Shown one piece after another: positions 58,805 to 64,000 of a DNA stretch of 64,000 nt (its first letter is position 1; every line of letters starts with the position of its first letter). This stretch comes from Limnanthes douglasii subsp. nivea (lineage: Eukaryota; Streptophyta; Magnoliopsida; Brassicales; Limnanthaceae). The notes beneath the pieces were generated by a model that had not been told where the DNA came from, ran no database searches, and worked only from the letters and a program-made list of their open reading frames with translations. The DNA is taken from contig JAUPFV010000005.1 of NCBI GenBank assembly GCA_036936605.1, forward strand, positions 229,553,770 to 229,617,769, given 5' to 3'. The position numbers and the translations under genes were made by a program.

Positions 58805-59212
58805 TGGTGAGGATAATTATCACCTGAGGGTAGGCTTGTAATTTGATTGGTGTTTTATAGTAGTATGTGGGTGTTATGTGTTTGGAGTAGAGAGTAGAGA
58901 GATAATTAAGCTGGCTAGTAGCAGTTAATTCTTATTACCCACACTTAATGCAGGTGGTTGGGTATTTATACCCTGATGAATGGGCCCTTATGGGCTTTCG
59001 GGTCATGTTTAATGCACCCGGGTCATGTTCAAAGACCCATGAGCTCTAAGTAGGAGAGCAAGTAGCTTAGTCAAGTAGTGTTTAGGTTTTTTAGTACTTT
59101 TGTCATAGTTCGAACAGTCCTATGGTCAGAGTGTTCGAAGTGATCTGTCCGGTCCGGAGGCCTTGGATCGATCTGTCCTTGTCCGGGGAGTATGCAGAAT
59201 TTGGACTCATCA
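58805..59212 (-). repeat. Tat B 5' LTR
   Basis: 408 bp, the upstream LTR of the minus-strand element. Its U3 end at 59212 faces the U3 end of the solo LTR at 59224, only 11 bases away. Confidence 0.95.
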
Positions 59213-59223
59213 AAATACATGAG

Positions 59224-59650
59224 TGATGAGTCCGAATTCAGCATGCTCCCCGGACAAGGACAGATCGGTCCAAGGCCTCCGGACCGGACAGATTACACGG
59301 ACCGGACAAATCATTTTGAACACAATGACCATAGGACTGTTCGAACTATGACAAAAGTACTAAAAAACCTAAACACTTCTTGACTAAGCTACTTGCTCTC
59401 CTACTTAGAGCTCATGGGTCTTTGAACATGACCCGGGTCCATTAAACATGACCCGAAAGCCCATAAGAGCCCAAACATCAGGGTATAAATACCCAACCAC
59501 CTGCATTAACTGTGGGTAATGAGAATTAACTGCTACCAAGCTGCTTAATTATCTCTCTACTCTCTACTCTAAACACTTAACACCCACACACCACCATAAA
59601 ACACCAACTGAAATTACCAGCCTACCCTCAGGCAATTATTATCCACACCA
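59224..59650 (+). mobile_element. Solo LTR of the Tat A/B family
   Basis: 427 bp, starting TGATGAGTCCGAATTC and ending CACACCA, flanked by the target duplication ATGAG (59219-59223 and 59651-59655). It is about 19 bases longer than the other LTRs because the GGACCGGACA block is duplicated (about 59281-59310). No internal sequence adjoins it, so it results from LTR-LTR recombination. Confidence 0.93.
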
Positions 59651-59655
59651 ATGAG

Positions 59656-60059
59656 CAATTAACAATGCACATTCATTGCAAATGCAAAAGATAAAAATAA
59701 CGAGTTTACCAAACTTCAAACAAAACAGATCAAGCTTATATATCTGTAGGGTTAATATATTCCTTCTTTTATTGGTTTACCGTACTCTCTTTATCTTATT
59801 TTATTCTTTTTAATTTTAAGAATTTTAATTTATCCTTCAATATGTATCTTTTTCTGTTTTCTCTCTTTTTAATATTCACCAAGCAAAAAAATCACAAATG
59901 AACCCACTATAGGTTGTTACAACAAACATATTGAAAGATAAAATAAAAAATGAAAAAATAAAGATAGACCCTCTCTATCAAGCATGGAGGAGACGATCCA
60001 AATTTCTTATATCCTAACTCGCTGCACAAAAAAAAATCTATTTACTATGTTTTATTTTA
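59656..60059. other. Intergenic, no recognised gene
   Basis: AT-rich flank between the solo LTR and a relict LTR. No coding frame is seen. Confidence 0.4.
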
Positions 60060-60490
60060 GTTAATATTGGTTTTGTTTATTTTGAGTTGTGGGTAGTTTT
60101 GTAAAGTGTTTTAGTAAGTTTGGAGTGTTTTGTGTTTAGTGTGAGGAAAAGTGAGATAATTAAGCAGCGTGCTATTATTAAATTCTGATCACCCTCATTA
60201 ATGAGAGTGGTTGGGGTACTTTTTAATTAATGATCCATGGGCTTACTGGGTCAGGTTGTGAAACCGGGTCGGATTCAAAGACCCATTAGTTTTTAAGCAG
60301 ATTAGCAAATAGCTTAGTCAAAAGGTGTTTACATTTGTCGTGTTCGGATTTATAGTGGTGTGATATGGTATGAATTACCCCTGTTTGGATTAATGGGTAG
60401 GCTGTGTGTGCAAGATCCGAACTCATTAGTAGCTCATTTTTAGGCCTTACAAAGTATCTTTGGAAGGGTTAAAAAATTTACCAAGTCAAC
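60060..60490 (-). mobile_element. Relict LTR and polypurine region of a diverged Tat element
   Basis: The plus strand aligns along its length with the Tat B LTR (gagataattaagcag, gagtggttggg, caaagacccatta, tagcttagtcaa) and ends CCGAACTCATTA at 60428. Beyond it, gtagctcatttttaggcc and the following 45 bases match the polypurine and adjacent internal sequence of Tat B. The left end is too diverged to fix. Confidence 0.7.
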
Positions 60491-60492
60491 AT

Positions 60493-60821
60493 TGATGAGA
60501 GAATAAATGACTAAAGGGGTGATATTGGATCTTGGACCTGATGTGACTAAGACTCAATATTCTAGAGAGAGAAAGTAGAAAGAGAATATTATATTCAATT
60601 GTCCCACCTACCAAGAATAATGGGTCTCCTTTTATAGTGGGGAAGGGTGGACCCACTTATGTCCTTGGTGGTCTTGTTTTATTTCTCTTTTGGTCCTTTA
60701 TAAAACACTTTGTTGACAAATCACCCTCTAATAAACGATAAATACTATAACAGGCATATTAATCTCCTTCTATTTACAATTGACTCCTTTTTATTAATAT
60801 TGGCGAATTGCTCCCTTATCA
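60493..60821 (-). repeat. Probable 3' LTR of Tat C
   Basis: Starts TGATGAGAG and ends CCCTTATCA on the plus strand, giving TG...CA ends. On the minus strand it contains a CTATAAAAGGAGACC TATA box (about 60630). Just inside, the minus strand reads AAAGACTGGGAGGCTAC, a good polypurine tract, directly before TGATAAG. It interrupts the relict Tat sequence at 60490. The matching 5' LTR would be beyond the window. Confidence 0.6.
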
Positions 60822-61169
60822 GTAGCCTCCCAGTCTTTAAGAGCATCGGGAATGAAGACTTGTAAAAGAATCAGCTTGGAGCGCCTCTGTCCCTTAACCT
60901 CTGGTATCGATTGATTGGTTTACCTCGGCCGAACCTTTTCTTTCAACTGATGACCGACCCTCCATATTTTTCATTATTGGGTCGGACGCGTTTAACCCCG
61001 ACGTTGTTACAAGTTATTTTGGGTCTGCTTCCGATCTTTCTTAGTAGCTTCTACATGGGCCTAGACCAACAATTAGGTTTTGAAAAATAAGTCAGGTAGA
61101 TGTGGCCCATCTAACGCCTCTGCCTGAGCTAGCTAGTACATGCTTATTGTGCTAGTCTGACTAATGGCT
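60822..61169. other. Tat C internal region upstream of its antisense gene
   Basis: No frame is recognised. By position it corresponds to the stretch between 3' LTR and antisense promoter in Tat A and Tat B, but the sequence is not alignable by eye. Confidence 0.45.
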
Positions 61170-61301
61170 ACACGTGTCATCCAAGTAATCGAAGCGTGCT
61201 TGTCTGCACAGTTTTCCACGAGGCCCTTTCGTCTTCCCGCAGCTTTCCGTCGTTTGGGCTCCCCCGTACGTGAAACGGTTAAGTGTGGATGTCTATAAAT
61301 A
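61170..61301 (+). promoter_or_regulatory. Promoter of the Tat C antisense gene
   Basis: ACACGTGT (61170-61177), a G-box core, and TATAAATA (61294-61301) lie upstream of ATG 61343. This repeats the module seen in Tat A and Tat B despite strong divergence elsewhere. Confidence 0.65.
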
Positions 61302-61342
61302 CCCCATAAACATGAGTTGCTCTCAGAAGAGTTCTAGAAAGT

Positions 61343-63904
61343 GATGTCCGAACCATTCTGGAGAGAGAGAGCTCGTTTTATGAGAAAAATAAGAACCCGA
61401 AGCGAAAACCAAAAACCAAGAAAAAGGAACCCGTATTCGGATTTGAAGATTGGGCTAGTATTAGTGACCGTGCCGAGGAATATCGAGCAGCAGGACTGAT
61501 TTGGAGTTCTAATTAGAAGCCTTTTACACCCGTTCCGCTTCCTCACGATCCCGTACTACCCGAACCGGTCCCCGCTGAGTCCTTAGTAATATCGGTCTCA
61601 TCCGACGCGAGTACCCCTGATAACACCGTTATCCCTTCAAGCAGCAGTTCGCTACCTTCCCCTGCTACTCAAATCAATCGCCCGACGCCTTCGTCGGTGA
61701 ATTCCTATACCACACCGACTCCTTTTCCTCCCCTAAGTCGAGGCAAAGCTAAATTCCTTTCTATGGGTGATTCTCCAACCTATACTTCACCCGCGAAGGA
61801 AAACTCCCCTAAAATGGTCCAACTTACTCGCGACATTAAGGGGTACCGGACCGGCACCAAACCGCGCGTACTTTCCTAGGCCTTAACCGAAAAGCTCAAC
61901 TTGCCCGGACCGGAAGCAGTTCTGGTGTCGCATATCCTCCTACTCAATCCTCCGACCCTCTTGCGGCTAGCCCCCTTAAATCAGATGTAGTCCCGGTATA
62001 TAATACCGAAGAGCCGGAAACGGATGCTTTGGCTGCTGGCGAAGGTATTGCCATTGTTGGTAGCGAAGCTACTCCTCCCGAAGAGCCTCTTCCCCCGGAG
62101 ATTGAGGAATTTATTACCACTAACTACCATCGTTGGTTGCCCCGGGACGATGTCGTTTCCCTCTTCGAGGGCAAGTATCTCTATTTTTCGGCTGCAGAGC
62201 AGGAAGAGCTTTTGATCTGGTGGGGTATCCCGGAGTGCGTTAATGTTCGATTTCCCGAGCCCGGGGAGACGCCGGTGCATGTGCGGTCACGGGAAATCGT
62301 GATCTTCACCGAGCTCTTCAACTGGGGTCTCAGGTTTCCTCTGGACCCTGAGATAGCTCTATATTTTCAGATCCTCAACATCTGCCCCTCACAGCTAACG
62401 CCCAATGCACGGTATACGTTGATGTCGTGCATCATGGCTTCGCGCTTATCAGGTCGGGTCATGCCAATGGCCGAGTACATAGCCATGTCAGGTCTCTCGA
62501 AATCCCCCAAATCTCCCTTCTTCTATTCTTCCTTGGCCAACACTTGGAAGATCGTGAACGACTTTCTCGAGGGCGATAAAGGTTGGAAGCACCGGTTCGT
62601 TTTTCTCAGTGGCTGCTGGGAAAATGGCCGCCCATATAGCAATGAGAATCCGAGGCGATTGTTGCGGACTTGGGTTCCTAATGGTACACAGGGTTTTTTT
62701 ATCTAACAGACCGACCCTTTATGCATTGTCGAAGGAATTTATCCAAGGGTTGAAGAAAGACCACTTCAAACCTGGCAAAGTGACCTTCCAGGTTTTAAAG
62801 GACTATGCAAGGAAGCATTGTGGTCGGGCGTTCCATCGTGCTTTTAAGGATATGAACCTGATCATGAGCAACCTCTGGCGGTGCTCGTCGGAGCCACTGA
62901 CAATTGAGGAGCTGCACCAACCCCCCAAGCTTGGTGGACTTGGTTGCAAAGATAAACGCGCCCGACGCGCACTTGTTTCTTCCGAAGCGCAAGAAAGCTC
63001 CCAATAAGCGTCCTAAGTCGGATGAAGAAGCTGAGCATGCTGATGCCGAGGCTGAAGGAGACGCTTCTGAGGGACAGCAAGGGGAAACCGCTGGGGTGGA
63101 TTACGAAACCCATCAGTCCGAGGAGCTGGTCACGAAGTGGAAAATAAAGGCTGAAGCAGACGGTGCTCAAAACAAGAAGTCGAAGCGTGCGAAGAAGGAA
63201 AGTCGGGTTGCTGCTGTAACTGTGGCTGCTGATAACGCCACCGTTCCGGGGCTGTTTGAGCAATTCAGGGGGTTAAAGGTGCGACTGTGACTGACCCCAT
63301 AGCGGTACTGCCCAACGATGCGAGCCCCGTAAAGGCGTTGAAAGACGCCGTGGCGTCCTCGAGCGGTACCAAGCTGCCGATACTGTCCGTGCCGGGGAGT
63401 CCGCACACATTCCCTCTTCTGATCACAGACGGGCTGTCCATGTCCCTGTACAATATGATTGTGCCCTTGGCGATGAAGGAACGACGGGCAGCGGAGCTAA
63501 ACCAGAAGCTAGGGGACGTGGAGGGGAAGGTTTCCACTCTCGAAGAGGAAGTGAAAAAGGGGAAAGAAGCTCAGAGGCTGCTGGAGGAGAAGCTGGAGAC
63601 GGCCGAAAATACCTTGGCACTTGTTAGGAAAGACCGGGATGATAGCGCCAGAAAACTGGGTCAGGAAATCTCCAACCTGAAGGCTATTAATGCCCTTTTC
63701 GCTGACCAGTGCCAGAGATGGAAGGAGAAGGAAACGGCTGAGGCCAAAGCGGATTATGTGTTGACCTTTCATCACCGCTTCCCCGACCTACCCCTTGGGT
63801 CAATGTGGCTGGATGTTCTTGAGGCCGACCGTCCCGAAGGCGTGGTTTTTGAGGATGACGAGACGGATGACACCGGAACGGAGTCTGATGGAGAGGATGC
63901 TTAA
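61343..63904 (+). pseudogene. Tat C antisense gene (gypsy-type transposon protein), frameshifted
   Basis: A diverged relative of the Tat A/B antisense genes. The N-terminal part (about 61450-61870) is Ser/Pro-rich and broken by a TAG near 61514 and a frameshift near 61875. The core domain is open at 62029-62706: IFTELFNWGLRFPLDPEIAL, then CIMASRLSGRVMPM. The region homologous to exon 2 continues in another frame at about 62709-62940 (ALSKEFIQGLKK), shifts again near 62930 to DAHLFLPKRKKAPNKR, and shifts near 63280 to the coiled-coil and acidic C-terminus (ends 63904). Where Tat A/B have an intron, only 26 bases lie between GT (62684) and AG (62709), too short for normal splicing. GC content is higher than in Tat A/B. 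Confidence 0.8.
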
Positions 63905-64000
63905 CCTCCGATATTTTTTATTTTAAGTTTTGTAACCGCTGGGTCGGTAGAACCCTTTTGTTGAACTATGCTTGTAACCGTTATTTTGAAACTTAATATC
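63905..64000. other. 3' flank of the Tat C antisense gene
   Basis: AT-rich sequence after the stop. The expected minus-strand pol of Tat C would begin beyond the window edge. Confidence 0.5.

Larger units (their letters stand above)
48868..59212 (-). mobile_element. Tat B: second copy of the Tat A family, minus strand
   Basis: 10.35 kb with 408-bp LTRs and the target duplication AAATA (48863-48867 and 59213-59217). The organisation mirrors Tat A, with gag-pro, TAG, RT/RNase H and integrase on the minus strand and the antisense gene on the plus strand. By eye the LTRs differ at about 13 of 408 positions, similar in age to Tat A. Several nonsense changes in gag and pol plus a frameshift make it defective. 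Confidence 0.97.

Noticed and set aside
60488..60826. Target-site duplication around the presumed Tat C 3' LTR
   Set aside because: AACAT on the left is not repeated at 60822. This is expected if the segment is the 3' LTR of an element continuing off the window, so it does not support a solo LTR.
1..64000. tRNA, rRNA or CRISPR features
   Set aside because: I saw no tRNA B-box with matching acceptor stems, no rRNA, and no regularly spaced repeats. The tRNA-like matches are retrotransposon primer sites.

Overview
This window is plant nuclear DNA, most likely from a dicot. It is AT-rich, carries two small intron-compatible plant genes (a calmodulin-like protein and a secreted tyrosine-sulfated-peptide-type precursor), and about two thirds of it is transposable elements of plant lineages: Athila and Tat Ty3/gypsy, plant L1-type LINEs with RNase H, a Ty1/copia relic and a Mutator-like element. 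Nothing prokaryotic is visible. The species cannot be named from the sequence alone.

Layout, left to right. 0.4-1.0 kb: a calmodulin-like (CML45/46-type) gene on the minus strand. 2.2-3.1 kb: a 61-bp inverted repeat of unknown origin. 3.4-6.4 kb: a decayed plus-strand LINE. 6.5-7.5 kb: a non-autonomous Mutator-like element with a 10-bp target duplication. 8.0-8.45 kb: a three-exon minus-strand gene for a 90-residue secreted peptide precursor. 9.2-13.5 kb: a decayed minus-strand LINE. 13.8-15.4 kb: a tandem direct repeat of about 0.87 kb. 15.5-43.3 kb: one minus-strand LINE split into three segments by two LTR retrotransposons. The first is a young Athila (16386-28640, target duplication GTCAC). 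The second is a Tat element, here called Tat A (29444-39798, target duplication AGTTT). 43.3-48.9 kb: a 275-bp tandem repeat, a LINE fragment and a minus-strand copia relic. 48868-59212: Tat B, a second copy of the Tat A family on the minus strand (target duplication AAATA). 59224-59650: a plus-strand solo LTR of the same family (target duplication ATGAG), head-to-head with Tat B. 60.06-64 kb: a relict related LTR interrupted by a more divergent minus-strand Tat element (Tat C) that runs off the window.

How the parts work together. In each Tat element, gag-protease and RT-RNase H lie in one frame separated by a single TAG in the context CAA-TAG-CAR. Converging on pol from the other end is an antisense gene of about 950 codons with its own TATA/G-box promoter and a small intron. 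The Athila encodes a near-complete Gag-Pol. Its 2.7-kb LTRs contain, in U3 and on the antisense strand, a captured intronless fragment of a plant xylose isomerase.

The most unusual items are: the xylose isomerase capture inside an LTR; the conserved suppressible stop and the conserved antisense promoter module of the Tat family; the complementary integrase active-site losses in Tat A and Tat B; the head-to-head LTR palindrome; a self-complementary RNA element just after the Athila pol stop; and the small peptide-hormone-type gene, which only appears after splicing. All divergence counts and protein-family calls were made by eye.
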